From Bacteroidales bacterium (lineage in GTDB: Bacteria > Bacteroidota > Bacteroidia > Bacteroidales > UBA1715): a stretch of 32,863 nucleotides of DNA. Numbering within the stretch: the stretch's first letter is position 1; each line of letters begins with the position of its first letter. The notes beneath the pieces were generated by a model that was given only the letters and a program-made list of their open reading frames with translations, searched no databases and was not told the origin of the DNA. This document shows positions 1 through 5,894 of the stretch, piece by piece. A program made the position numbers and the translations under genes. Location: NCBI GenBank assembly GCA_017618935.1, contig JAFZTG010000065.1, positions 1-32,863 of the forward strand. The letters run 5' to 3'.

Positions 1-94
1 CCGGTTTGCTGAAACTCGCCAGCCATTCGCCGTCGAAGTCAAGGAACTCGGCTTTGTATGTCAGTATGTCGTTCATATTCAATGCTCTTTTCAT
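1..94 (-). CDS. 5' end of a phage early gene, runs off the left edge
   Basis: Reading the minus strand from the ATG at 94 gives 31 codons with no stop before the window edge, starting MKRALNMNDILTYKAEFLDF and continuing to about GEWLASFSKP. It begins 9 nt after the stop of the MuB-like gene, so it is almost certainly the next gene of the prophage early operon. An internal Met (MNDI) at 76 is another possible start. The acidic-aromatic opening resembles the start of small P-loop ATPases that I recall from Bacteroidetes phages, but no Walker motif is inside the window, so I give no function. Only the start of the protein is visible. Confidence 0.6.
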   Translation of the reverse strand, partial: MKRALNMNDILTYKAEFLDFDGEWLASFSKP

Positions 95-103
95 AGTAGG
101 TCG

Positions 104-952
104 TTACTTATTGTTTATCTTGTTGATTGCGTGTATTTTTCTCCGTACGCGACGGAGGTCGCTGTCGCAGTCGTCAATCACCGCGTCGATGTCCTTGGTG
201 GCGGTCACGCCGTTTGCCTCGCAAATTTTGACAACGTCGGCTGCCGAAACGCCACGCAACGGAATGCACTTGCGTCCCACACGGCTCCAAATCTCGTTGT
301 AGCCCTTCTTTTGCAGGCGGATGCCCTTGAGGATGCGTTTCTCCAAATAATCGGTGGCGGTGAGTATGATTCCGCACTCGTCTTCCAACTGGTTGTAGAG
401 CGTGATGAAGAAATACAGCAGCTGGTCGCTCAGTTTGTCGGCCTCGTCGAGTATCACAAGCGGATTCGACTGCTTTTTGAGGCGCGACACTATCTGATAC
501 ACCATTTCGCCGGTGGTCTTGCCGTCGGGGTTGCAGCCGATAGCCGTCATAAGTTCCTGAAGGAACGTCTTGCGGTTCCAGAACTCGTTGCAGCAAAGCA
601 TGTACACTTGCTTGTTGCGTTCGGCGTACTGCTTGCAGGCGAATGTTTTTCCGCTTCCGGCGTTGCCTGTTACCGCCATCACGAGGGCGTTTTCCTGTGC
701 GTCGCTCAGGATTTTGGTCATAATCTGGAAATCGGCGGTTTCAACGGCTTCCCAACGGTCGTTGCGGAATCCGATACCGCTTGCGACCTTGCGCCACATG
801 TCGTCCTTAATCAGTTCCCAGTTGCCGTTGATTATCTGGCTCACCGTGGCCGAACTCACGCCGATTGCCACGGCTGCTTTGTTCTGGCTTTCGTAACGCT
901 CTGCGTACTTTACGAGAGCGTTTGCAATTTGTTGTTTCTTGATTTGTTCCAT
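104..952 (-). CDS. MuB-like AAA+ ATPase, transposition target-selection protein
   Basis: The 282-aa protein has a helix-turn-helix-like N-terminus (about residues 5-50, including AAVAIGVSSATVSQIINGNW), then an AAA+ core. Visible motifs are Walker A GNAGSGKT (96-103), Walker B LVILDEAD (165-172) and a sensor-1-like ILTAT (196-200). HTH plus AAA+ is the layout of phage Mu B, which coats target DNA with ATP and delivers it to the transposase. Mu B is about 312 aa, so the length fits. It lies downstream of the MuA-type transposase on the same strand with one gene between them, matching the Mu early operon order A then B. The basic C-terminus (DLRRVRRKIHAINKINNK) could bind DNA. Its DNA is clearly more GC-rich than the preceding gene. 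The family call is strong; the role in transposition follows from family and context. Confidence 0.88.
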   Translation of the reverse strand: MEQIKKQQIANALVKYAERYESQNKAAVAIGVSSATVSQIINGNWELIKDDMWRKVASGIGFRNDRWEAVETADFQIMTKILSDAQENALVMAVTGNAGSGKTFACKQYAERNKQVYMLCCNEFWNRKTFLQELMTAIGCNPDGKTTGEMVYQIVSRLKKQSNPLVILDEADKLSDQLLYFFITLYNQLEDECGIILTATDYLEKRILKGIRLQKKGYNEIWSRVGRKCIPLRGVSAADVVKICEANGVTATKDIDAVIDDCDSDLRRVRRKIHAINKINNK

Positions 953-1000
953 ATCTTTGCTGAAAAAAAGTTGTTACTATGTTTTTGATTTATTACACTG

Positions 1001-1348
1001 CTATAATCTCTTCTGACGAGGAGTTAGAAGATATGAAGATAGGTTCTTTATTAGCGTTTCAACTTCATTTACAAGAGCATCTGAAGCTTTTCTCTCAAGA
1101 GTTCGGGGTTGTGTCAAAAAATTCACCCGACGTGATAAAGAATCGATTTTCAAAATTTGATTTAGAATATCAATTTGACCAATCTTCGAGGATGCTTGTT
1201 CCGCTTGTGCTCCAAATCGAAAACTATTTTCATTCAAAGATTCTTCTTGACCATATCGAAACGTTCTTTCGACTGTTGGCATTCCGTGACGGTTTACTGT
1301 ACGAGGACTGCACTGTGAGTTTGGTTGAATTGTGATTGTTATTTCCAT
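1001..1348 (-). CDS. Unknown small AT-rich gene between the transposase and MuB genes
   Basis: This is a 115-aa polar protein (rich in E, Q, N, S, R) beginning MEITITIQPNSQCSPRTVNR, with no recognised domain. The C-terminal half (about 60-110) looks helical. The ATG lies 22 nt after the MuA-like stop, and the stop lies 48 nt before the MuB-like start, so it fits the minus-strand operon. A plus-strand ORF at 979-1335 covers the same DNA. I prefer the minus strand because, by rough hand count, about a quarter of its third codon positions are G or C, as expected for an AT-rich gene. The same bases are second codon positions in the plus-strand reading, where such low GC is unusual. The DNA is much more AT-rich than its neighbours, which suggests separate acquisition. 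Function unknown. Confidence 0.55.
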   Translation of the reverse strand: MEITITIQPNSQCSPRTVNRHGMPTVERTFRYGQEESLNENSFRFGAQAEQASSKIGQIDILNQILKIDSLSRRVNFLTQPRTLERKASDALVNEVETLIKNLSSYLLTPRQKRL

Positions 1349-1370
1349 ATACCATGAGTTTTATTAAATG

Positions 1371-3317
1371 TTAATACAAATCTTCTACTACAAATTCTTT
1401 GTCACTGGCCGCTTCCTGCAGACGTAGGCGGTTGCGGTTGTTCTTATGCTGACCTTTTTTGTCGGTAAGCAGCATTTTTTGTAGCGGTTCCAGTTCCTTT
1501 CGACTCTCTATCATGCGTTCCGTTTTTTCTTGAGCGTCGCAAATGGCCTGTGTGTTCTTAGCGATAAACTGACGGTTGAAATCGCGGACACGTTCAAGCT
1601 GCAATGTGTCTTCGTCGGTGCGCTCGCAGAGAGCCATCGGCTGCACGTACTTTTCCTCCAACAGGAACTGTAACGATTCGTCTTCGTTGACTGCAACCAC
1701 ATGGCTCATATCCGAATCGTCGTAACGAATATGCCAACGTGTGCTTGCATATTGGCGGAAATTCAAGTCGAAGCAATCGTATATGTGTCGTTCGCCATTG
1801 AGTTGCAGACGGATTCCCTCGCCACGCATCATAATAGTTCGTTCCGTCTGTACTCCGAACTGCATCAGGTATTGGTGTTCGTTGAGCAACAAACGTCTTT
1901 CCTCTGGTATCAGGGCGAATCCCTTTACATACAGGTCGTGTTTGTCGGCACGCTCGCGCTCTATTATAGCCTCAACTTGCTTGCAAACCTCGTCGTAAGT
2001 AGGTATATACCGCAGACTCATAATTTCTTTGTCGTAGTTCGGCTGTGGTGTCTTCGATGTTATATTCTGTCCGCTCCAGTTACTTTGGAACTGGCAATAA
2101 CGTTTGTTCAGACTCTTAAAATAGCGTTCCACAATCTTTGACTTTGGATTTCCGACAGCCGCCGGTGTGAATTTGTCGCCGGCAACACCATAGAATGGCC
2201 GCATGGATGATTTCGCATAGTTGTCGGATTGAATCTGGTTTGCACGGTACATATTACCGAAAAGTTCTTTTGTGTGGAGCAACGCATTGCGAACGGCACG
2301 TGTAATCAAATTGACGCTTTCCGCCTTATGTGGACGACTTATCGCGTAGCCAACAGGATATAGAAAATACGGGTCAAGCACAACTTCGAGTGTCACACGG
2401 TTGGTTATGCTTCCGTTTTCGTCGCGATAGAATAGTTCAGCGTCCCAGCCGTCGAGCGTCCACATAGCCAACGGATAACTCGGCAGAGAACGTTTAACCT
2501 GCATTGTCTTTTCGTTGTTGAACACCTTGGATCCACGGCGACGTGCAAAAGTCACAGCTTCAAGTTTATCGCGCCATACGGCAACCGTTCTGTCGGAGAT
2601 AGGTTTCCATCCTTGAATCTTCGCCACGTCTCCATAGATGCGTGCTATTTGGCAATTGTCCAAATTGTTTGGATGAGCAAGGAGCATTGTGAGGAACGCC
2701 TCACCTTCCTTGGTTACAACGGCGGCGTTTTTCTTGCCGTTCTTGTAGGCGTTGTGGATGAGCGAGTCGTATCCGCTGCGGAGATATTCCTTGTATTTGC
2801 GCTCGAAGGCACGTGCGTTGTCGGGCAGGTTGAAGGGGTAGCGGCTGTGGTCGAGTTCGGCAATGGCCTCGATTGCGAAGTCAATCACGCGGGCTTTGCG
2901 TCCGCCGATTGAGGCACGCTGTGCCTTGTGCTGTAGCTCGAATGCGCGCACGGCGTTGAGTATGATTGCGTTTGCGTAGTATTCGCGGCGTTTGTCGGCA
3001 GGCAGGTGCTTGCCGTCGGCGGTGGTGAACGAGTCGAAGAATCTGCTTGCCTCGGGACTGTGCTCTATGAGGTCGGCAATGATATTTTGTTTAACTACAT
3101 TGTACGGATTACCTCCGCAATTCTCGTCAACTTTTGCCTTAAACCTCGTGGGAAGCGACTCGTATTCAACAAGAGCTGGTGTGCCAGGACAACCATGACG
3201 AATAACATGAATTAGATTACGAGAGGATAGTTTCTTGTAGTTGCAATAACTCATCACGCCATTGTCAACCAAATCATTCATCACATCAACAGCTAATATG
3301 TTATTGTAATATTCCAT
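1371..3317 (-). CDS. MuA-like DDE transposase of a Mu-type prophage
   Basis: The 648-aa protein has the size and plan of phage Mu transposase (663 aa). There is an N-terminal DNA-binding part, a central rve-type catalytic core from about 280 to 410 and a C-terminal Mu-type beta-barrel and tail region. Candidate catalytic residues are D289 (WTLDGWDAE), D365 (QSDNYAKS) and E397 (GNPKSKIVERYFKSLN), in the order and spacing of a DDE integrase fold. The tail is rich in K, R and E, as expected where MuA contacts MuB and ClpX. The ATG at 3317 directly follows the stop of the Ner-like gene, so the two are probably translationally coupled. In the family, the enzyme pairs the phage ends and joins them to target DNA for integration and replicative transposition. 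Base composition varies inside the gene: about 2700-3060 is distinctly GC-rich. Confidence 0.92.
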   Translation of the reverse strand: MEYYNNILAVDVMNDLVDNGVMSYCNYKKLSSRNLIHVIRHGCPGTPALVEYESLPTRFKAKVDENCGGNPYNVVKQNIIADLIEHSPEASRFFDSFTTADGKHLPADKRREYYANAIILNAVRAFELQHKAQRASIGGRKARVIDFAIEAIAELDHSRYPFNLPDNARAFERKYKEYLRSGYDSLIHNAYKNGKKNAAVVTKEGEAFLTMLLAHPNNLDNCQIARIYGDVAKIQGWKPISDRTVAVWRDKLEAVTFARRRGSKVFNNEKTMQVKRSLPSYPLAMWTLDGWDAELFYRDENGSITNRVTLEVVLDPYFLYPVGYAISRPHKAESVNLITRAVRNALLHTKELFGNMYRANQIQSDNYAKSSMRPFYGVAGDKFTPAAVGNPKSKIVERYFKSLNKRYCQFQSNWSGQNITSKTPQPNYDKEIMSLRYIPTYDEVCKQVEAIIERERADKHDLYVKGFALIPEERRLLLNEHQYLMQFGVQTERTIMMRGEGIRLQLNGERHIYDCFDLNFRQYASTRWHIRYDDSDMSHVVAVNEDESLQFLLEEKYVQPMALCERTDEDTLQLERVRDFNRQFIAKNTQAICDAQEKTERMIESRKELEPLQKMLLTDKKGQHKNNRNRLRLQEAASDKEFVVEDLY

Positions 3318-3494
3318 TTATATGAATCTATTTTCACGCAGAACTTTTGTAATGAGAGCACCACTTTTTTTGTTGGGCTTACGGTCTCCTCTAATGATAC
3401 TTCTAACGTATGTATCAGTAACATTGAACTGTCGAGCTATTTTCTTAATTTCTATTTGACGTTCTAATGATTTTATTTGTTTTTCTACATTCAT
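3318..3494 (-). CDS. Small Ner/Cro-like helix-turn-helix regulator
   Basis: From the ATG at 3494 the product is 58 aa, starting MNVEKQIKSLERQIEIKKI. A longer reading begins only at a TTG at 3524, inside the promoter, so I reject that start. A basic helix-turn-helix covers about residues 18-45 (ARQFNVTDTYVRSIIRGDRK), followed by a lysine/arginine-rich tail. It is the first gene of the leftward early operon and its stop abuts the transposase start codon. In Mu this slot holds ner, which turns down early and repressor transcription during lytic growth. That role is inferred from position and size. The TTACGTAA sites just upstream are its likely targets, shared with the divergent repressor. Confidence 0.75.
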   Translation of the reverse strand: MNVEKQIKSLERQIEIKKIARQFNVTDTYVRSIIRGDRKPNKKSGALITKVLRENRFI

Positions 3495-3521
3495 TTTGTA
3501 TTTTTGTTTTGAATGACGAAA

Positions 3522-3551
3522 CAAATATACGTAATATTACGTAATAACAAA
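3522..3551 (-). promoter_or_regulatory. Early promoter of the prophage (minus strand)
   Basis: Read on the minus strand, TTTG (3551-3548) and TATATTTG (3529-3522) are separated by 18 bp. This matches the Bacteroidota primary-sigma consensus of TTTG and TAnnTTTG spaced by about 19 bp. Transcription would start near 3515, about 20 nt before the ATG of the Ner-like gene at 3494. One TACGTAA-type operator overlaps the -7 box and another lies in the spacer, so a bound repressor would block polymerase directly. Confidence 0.7.
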
Positions 3552-3565
3552 GAAATATTACGTAA
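3527..3565. promoter_or_regulatory. Three-site operator array between the Ner-like and repressor genes
   Basis: Three copies of an 8-bp palindromic core occur: ATACGTAA at 3527-3534, TTACGTAA at 3537-3544 and TTACGTAA at 3558-3565. The two perfect copies are embedded in ATATTACGTAA. Centre-to-centre spacings are 10 bp and 21 bp, about one and two helical turns, so bound proteins would line up on one face of the DNA. The first site overlaps the early -7 box. This is the expected place for a lysis-lysogeny operator in a Mu-like phage. Confidence 0.75.
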
Positions 3566-3596
3566 AAAATATATGATTTTTTATATATCATTCATA

Positions 3597-3968
3597 ATGA
3601 GTAAGATAGATATTAAAAAAATTCGAGAATCAGTAAATATGACACAAAACCAGTTTGCGTCAGCCATTGGCGTTTCTTTGAAGACAATACAAAACTGGGA
3701 GTCTGGAACCGTCATTCCTAAATCAAAATGCGAAATATTACGTAATATCGAGGCGAATAATAGTGTTTTAATTGCAGGAAATAGTCATGGTAATATTGAT
3801 AATCGGCATTATTATAGTGATAGTCCAGATGTACTACGCACTCAAATTGAAGAAATTGAGAAATTACTGAAAGAGAAAGAAGAAAGAATAAAGGAAAAGG
3901 ATGCCCAAATAAAGGAAAAGGATGCCCAAATAAAACAGCTACTTAATATTCTTGAAAAAAACAGATAA
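3597..3968 (+). CDS. Phage repressor: XRE-type HTH plus C-terminal coiled coil
   Basis: From the ATG at 3597 the product is 123 aa, starting MSKIDIKKIRESVNMTQNQF. The open frame extends back to 3513 but that part is the operator DNA, so the internal ATG is preferred. Residues 5-60 form an XRE/cI helix-turn-helix (FASAIGVSLKTIQNWESG). A linker containing GNSHGNIDNRHYYSDSP follows. From about 83 to 121 there is a continuous charged coiled coil with repeated KEKDAQI heptads. There is no S24-type peptidase or other sensor domain, so SOS-style self-cleavage looks unlikely and oligomerisation probably runs through the coiled coil. It is divergent from the early operon and transcribed toward the phage end, as Mu c is. 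The repressor role is inferred from domain and position. Confidence 0.8.
   Translation: MSKIDIKKIRESVNMTQNQFASAIGVSLKTIQNWESGTVIPKSKCEILRNIEANNSVLIAGNSHGNIDNRHYYSDSPDVLRTQIEEIEKLLKEKEERIKEKDAQIKEKDAQIKQLLNILEKNR
3738..3745. promoter_or_regulatory. Fourth TTACGTAA operator, inside the repressor gene
   Basis: A perfect TTACGTAA within the longer palindrome ATATTACGTAATAT (3735-3748) sits in the repressor coding sequence, 180 bp from the nearest promoter-proximal site. An intragenic copy of the same palindrome suggests an auxiliary operator for looping or autoregulation. Coding use of these bases (EILRNI) could also explain it, but the perfect extended symmetry argues for a binding site. Confidence 0.5.
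3888..3929 (+). repeat. Perfect 21-bp tandem duplication in the repressor coiled coil
   Basis: Two identical 21-bp units (3888-3908 and 3909-3929) each encode seven residues, IKEKDAQ, exactly one coiled-coil heptad. The copies do not differ at any base, which points to recent replication slippage. The change keeps both the reading frame and the heptad register. Confidence 0.9.
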
Positions 3969-4156
3969 AAAGTACAATCTCAACACAAGATCATCTGATA
4001 GAGTTACTAAAAGCGGCTTCTCGTTGAATAGGACTATGTAAACACTTGAAAAACAACACCTTTTTATAATTGTATTTTTGCATTATGGGGTATTTATGAT
4101 AATGAATGTATGAAATTTAATACATTTATTTGCTTCTGCATATACATTTTTTGTCC

Positions 4157-4187
4157 CCCCATTTGTCACCCCATTTGTCACCCCATT
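4157..4187. repeat. 12-bp tandem repeat, about 2.6 copies
   Basis: CCCCATTTGTCA occurs at 4157-4168 and again at 4169-4180, followed by a partial CCCCATT at 4181-4187. The 12-bp period is near one helical turn. Its place in the terminal region of a transposable phage suggests a protein-binding array, but no function is shown. Confidence 0.85.
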
Positions 4188-4269
4188 ACAAAAAAAACAA
4201 AAAACTGGAGAAAAATGGTTCTGGTTGTGATGGGGACGCAAATGGTGTGGAGAGAGGGGTGTTTTAAGA

Positions 4270-4294
4270 GGTGATTAAAGGGCGTTTAATCGCC
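4270..4294. repeat. Inverted repeat with 10-bp arms
   Basis: GGTGATTAAA (4270-4279) and TTTAATCGCC (4285-4294) pair with a single G-T wobble around the loop GGGCG. No T-tract follows, so it is not an obvious terminator. It could be a protein site in the phage end. Confidence 0.6.
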
Positions 4295-4354
4295 GTTATT
4301 GTTGACATAGGAGTTGTACAAGCAAATCCAATCAAAATCCAACTAAAACCAACA

Positions 4355-4376
4355 AAAAAGCCCCGGAGAGGGGCAA
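4355..4376 (-). terminator. Rho-independent terminator for minus-strand transcripts
   Basis: A short GC stem, GCCCC (4360-4364) with GGGGC (4370-4374), has a GGAGA loop. On the minus strand it is followed by a run of Ts. It would stop transcription that enters the phage end from the truncated restriction gene, insulating the prophage regulatory region from host readthrough. Confidence 0.65.
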
Positions 4377-4395
4377 AAAAAATTGAACTTAGACT

Positions 4396-4425
4396 GCACT
4401 TTTGTCGCACTTTTGTACTTTTCGT
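4396..4425. repeat. 11-bp-period repeat in the prophage end
   Basis: GCACTTTTGT occurs at 4396-4405 and 4407-4416, followed by the degenerate TACTTTTCGT (4416-4425). Helical spacing of identical motifs near a transposon end suggests a cluster of transposase-binding sites. Confidence 0.6.
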
Positions 4426-4496
4426 TTCAAATCGTTACATTCACAAGAAAGTCCGCAAACGCAATCACATCAAGCACTTCGGAGCGTCGGCACCAA

Positions 4497-5300
4497 TTAT
4501 GGAATTGTACTTTTTAATTTAGTGCCCATACTATTAAAAATTTTTCTTAAGAAAGGATTATTTCTGGGAATGAGTGAATTTGCTTCTTCACGTGAAAAAT
4601 CTTCCGGCGTGGCATCGTTCAAGCGAGCCGAAAACAATCCGTAAGCAATGGTTTGAGCATATATATCGGCAAATGTCTTTTCGTTCAAATCATGAATTAG
4701 CAATTTCTGAAACACCTTCATTTGTTGTGCCAATTCAGATGTTTGTGTTTTATCGTTCTGCAATGCTTGTTCTATCACATTGGCCAACAACCGTGCTTTG
4801 CTCGCCATAACCTTCGCAAGCTGCATCGGCGATGTGATACGCTGTGGCATTGCATCGGTAAGATGTTTGATTATTTCAAGAAATTTATCAATAGCATCTG
4901 TCATTAGCACAATTTTGCCACCTCGAATATCTGCCAATCTAACCGCATCAACATATTCACCGTTTTCGTATAAATGAAAATCAAGATAGTCGGTAAATAC
5001 AATATGGTCTAATGAATTGCGATACCGTTCAAATTGTTCTTTGTGTTCTTTATTACCATCTAAGTCAGGATCTTGTAAATCTTTTGCTTCTATAAAAGCT
5101 GCCGGTGTGTCTCCTTTAAGAATAATAAAGTCAGGAGCTCCACAATCGGTACGGGCGGGTTCGTTTACAACAGTATAACTCTTTGGCAATAGTCCAATCA
5201 TCAAGTTCTGCAATGCTGGACGATAAGCGTGTTCACGTGCCACTCCCGTTGCATAGCACTTGTTCAGTTCTGAGATGTAAGTTTTAAGAATTTCAAACAT
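4497..5300 (-). pseudogene. Truncated one-polypeptide restriction-modification enzyme: nuclease module only
   Basis: From ATG 5300 (MFEILKTYISELNKCYATGV) the fragment is 267 aa. An ATG at 5354 would add 18 unconvincing residues (MKKTSQCC...). It matches the N-terminus of large type IIG/ISP-like enzymes: REHAYRPALQNLM, then a PD-(D/E)XK nuclease motif in GAPDFIIL and AAFIEAKD (D57, E71, K73 from this start), then TDYLDFHLYENGEYV, and a helical linker with KTFADIYAQTIAYGLFSARL and NPFLRKIF. Full-length relatives continue for several hundred residues with an adenine methyltransferase and a target-recognition domain. Here the similarity stops after NPFLRKIFNSM, and a short tail (about GTKLKSTIP) ends at 4497, where the prophage end begins. 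The most likely cause is insertion of the phage into the gene, with the 3' part beyond the left side of the window. The fragment probably lacks activity. Confidence 0.8.
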
Positions 5301-5361
5301 GACAACTGTATTTTTTACACTATGTTTTTTACAACATTGTGATGTTTTTTTCATTTTTCTA

Positions 5362-5556
5362 TTAACGCAATAATACTAAATAATACGAACGAAAAAGTTT
5401 CCGAAGATATTTATTACCTTCAAAAATATTAGCATATCCGTTGTGCATTATTATTGAAAACAAGATTTTAAGTTGTTGATGATCCTGCCTGAGCTCATGT
5501 TTATCAATTGTAAATTTACATAGTCTTTTAATACATCTTTCATACATACCTTCCAT
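5362..5556 (-). CDS. Small unknown ORF upstream of the truncated restriction gene
   Basis: A 64-aa frame from ATG 5556 starts MEGMYERCIKRLCKFTIDKH and ends LVLLR. It is basic, with no recognised domain. Its stop is 7 nt before the ATG at 5354, so it could be co-transcribed with the restriction gene. Some restriction-modification operons carry small controller proteins, but I see no clear helix-turn-helix here. It may be a chance frame in AT-rich DNA. Confidence 0.3.
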   Translation of the reverse strand: MEGMYERCIKRLCKFTIDKHELRQDHQQLKILFSIIMHNGYANIFEGNKYLRKLFRSYYLVLLR

Positions 5557-5891
5557 TAAATATTCCTATTTTGTTTTTCAATATTATAGGTATTGGTGTA
5601 AAAATAAGAAAAAGATTTTTTCATTTTTCAAAAAACGAAGGGAAAATATACAATTAGATTTTTTCTTCGTTATCCAACAATATGGCGTTTTGTGTATCGG
5701 CAGACAAACCTAATGCGTTGCCACCATCGCTACTCGCACTTCCTTTTTTCTAATGCAAACAAAAGAAAATATCCGTTTTTTGTAGTGTAATTTACTGATT
5801 TATTATATTTGCATTATTGTGACAAGGTTACAGATGTTGTTTTTCAGTAAAAAAACTAAATCATGTCACATAAAGATGCAACTTGTTAATA
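5557..5891. other. Intergenic region upstream of surE
   Basis: This 335-bp AT-rich stretch separates the divergent restriction and surE transcripts. I find no convincing gene. Its right half holds the surE promoter (5779-5811) and a leader with inverted repeats (5812-5894). Nothing recognisable lies in 5600-5770. Confidence 0.6.
5779..5811 (+). promoter_or_regulatory. Promoter of the surE-lpxB operon
   Basis: TTTG (5779-5782) and TATATTTG (5804-5811) are 21 bp apart and fit the Bacteroidota consensus. The predicted start near 5817 gives a leader of about 75 nt before the surE ATG at 5892. Confidence 0.65.
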
Positions 5892-5894
5892 ATG
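5812..5894 (+). promoter_or_regulatory. surE leader with two overlapping inverted repeats
   Basis: TGTGACA (5818-5824) pairs perfectly with TGTCACA (5864-5870). A competing pairing joins CATTATT...ACAAG (5812-5826) to CTTGT...AATAATG (5882-5894), which includes the surE start codon. The two folds share the 5' arm and exclude each other. It resembles a translational switch or a protein-binding site but matches no riboswitch class I know. Confidence 0.35.

Larger units (their letters stand above)
4314..4514. other. Three spaced TTGTAC sites, candidate MuA-binding sites
   Basis: TTGTAC occurs at 4314-4319, 4413-4418 and 4505-4510. The last two extend to the 10-bp TTGTACTTTT. The spacing is 99 and 92 bp. 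Mu ends carry three transposase sites each, so these are plausible L1-L3 equivalents, with 4505-4514 closest to the host junction. This is inference from repetition and position. Confidence 0.4.
3969..4528. other. Non-coding terminal region of the prophage (probable left end)
   Basis: This ~560-bp stretch between the repressor and the truncated restriction gene holds no convincing gene. Short plus-strand ORFs here (for example 4271-4522) have no domain, and they cross hairpins and repeats. It contains a 12-bp tandem repeat, two inverted repeats, an 11-bp-period repeat and three TTGTAC sites about 95 bp apart. In Mu, the region beyond the repressor is the attachment end with several transposase-binding sites, so I read this as the phage end. 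The border with host DNA is probably near 4527-4528, where a terminal CA dinucleotide (TG on the other strand) falls at the point where the host protein similarity stops. The exact border is an inference. Confidence 0.55.

Noticed and set aside
131..988. A 285-codon open frame on the plus strand
   Set aside because: It lies wholly antisense to the MuB-like ATPase gene, whose P-loop motifs are clear. Its translation has no domain and odd composition (many V, A, H, L), as expected of a shadow frame in GC-rich coding DNA.
979..1335. A 118-codon plus-strand frame opposite the 1001-1348 gene
   Set aside because: Its second codon positions would have unusually low GC while its third positions would be richer, the reverse of a real AT-rich gene, and it runs against the early operon. 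A consensus-like promoter upstream keeps it open, so it is reported under the findings.
3513..3596. N-terminal extension of the repressor, upstream of ATG 3597
   Set aside because: The frame is open back to 3513, but those codons are the operator palindromes and early promoter. The helix-turn-helix protein starts naturally at MSKIDIKKIRES.
4157..4187. Short tandem repeats as a possible CRISPR array
   Set aside because: Units are 12 bp with no spacers between them, and there are no cas genes. It is a simple tandem repeat.
4271..4522. An 83-codon plus-strand frame in the phage end
   Set aside because: It starts inside an inverted repeat, crosses the terminator and the TTGTAC sites, and its product has no domain or plausible composition.
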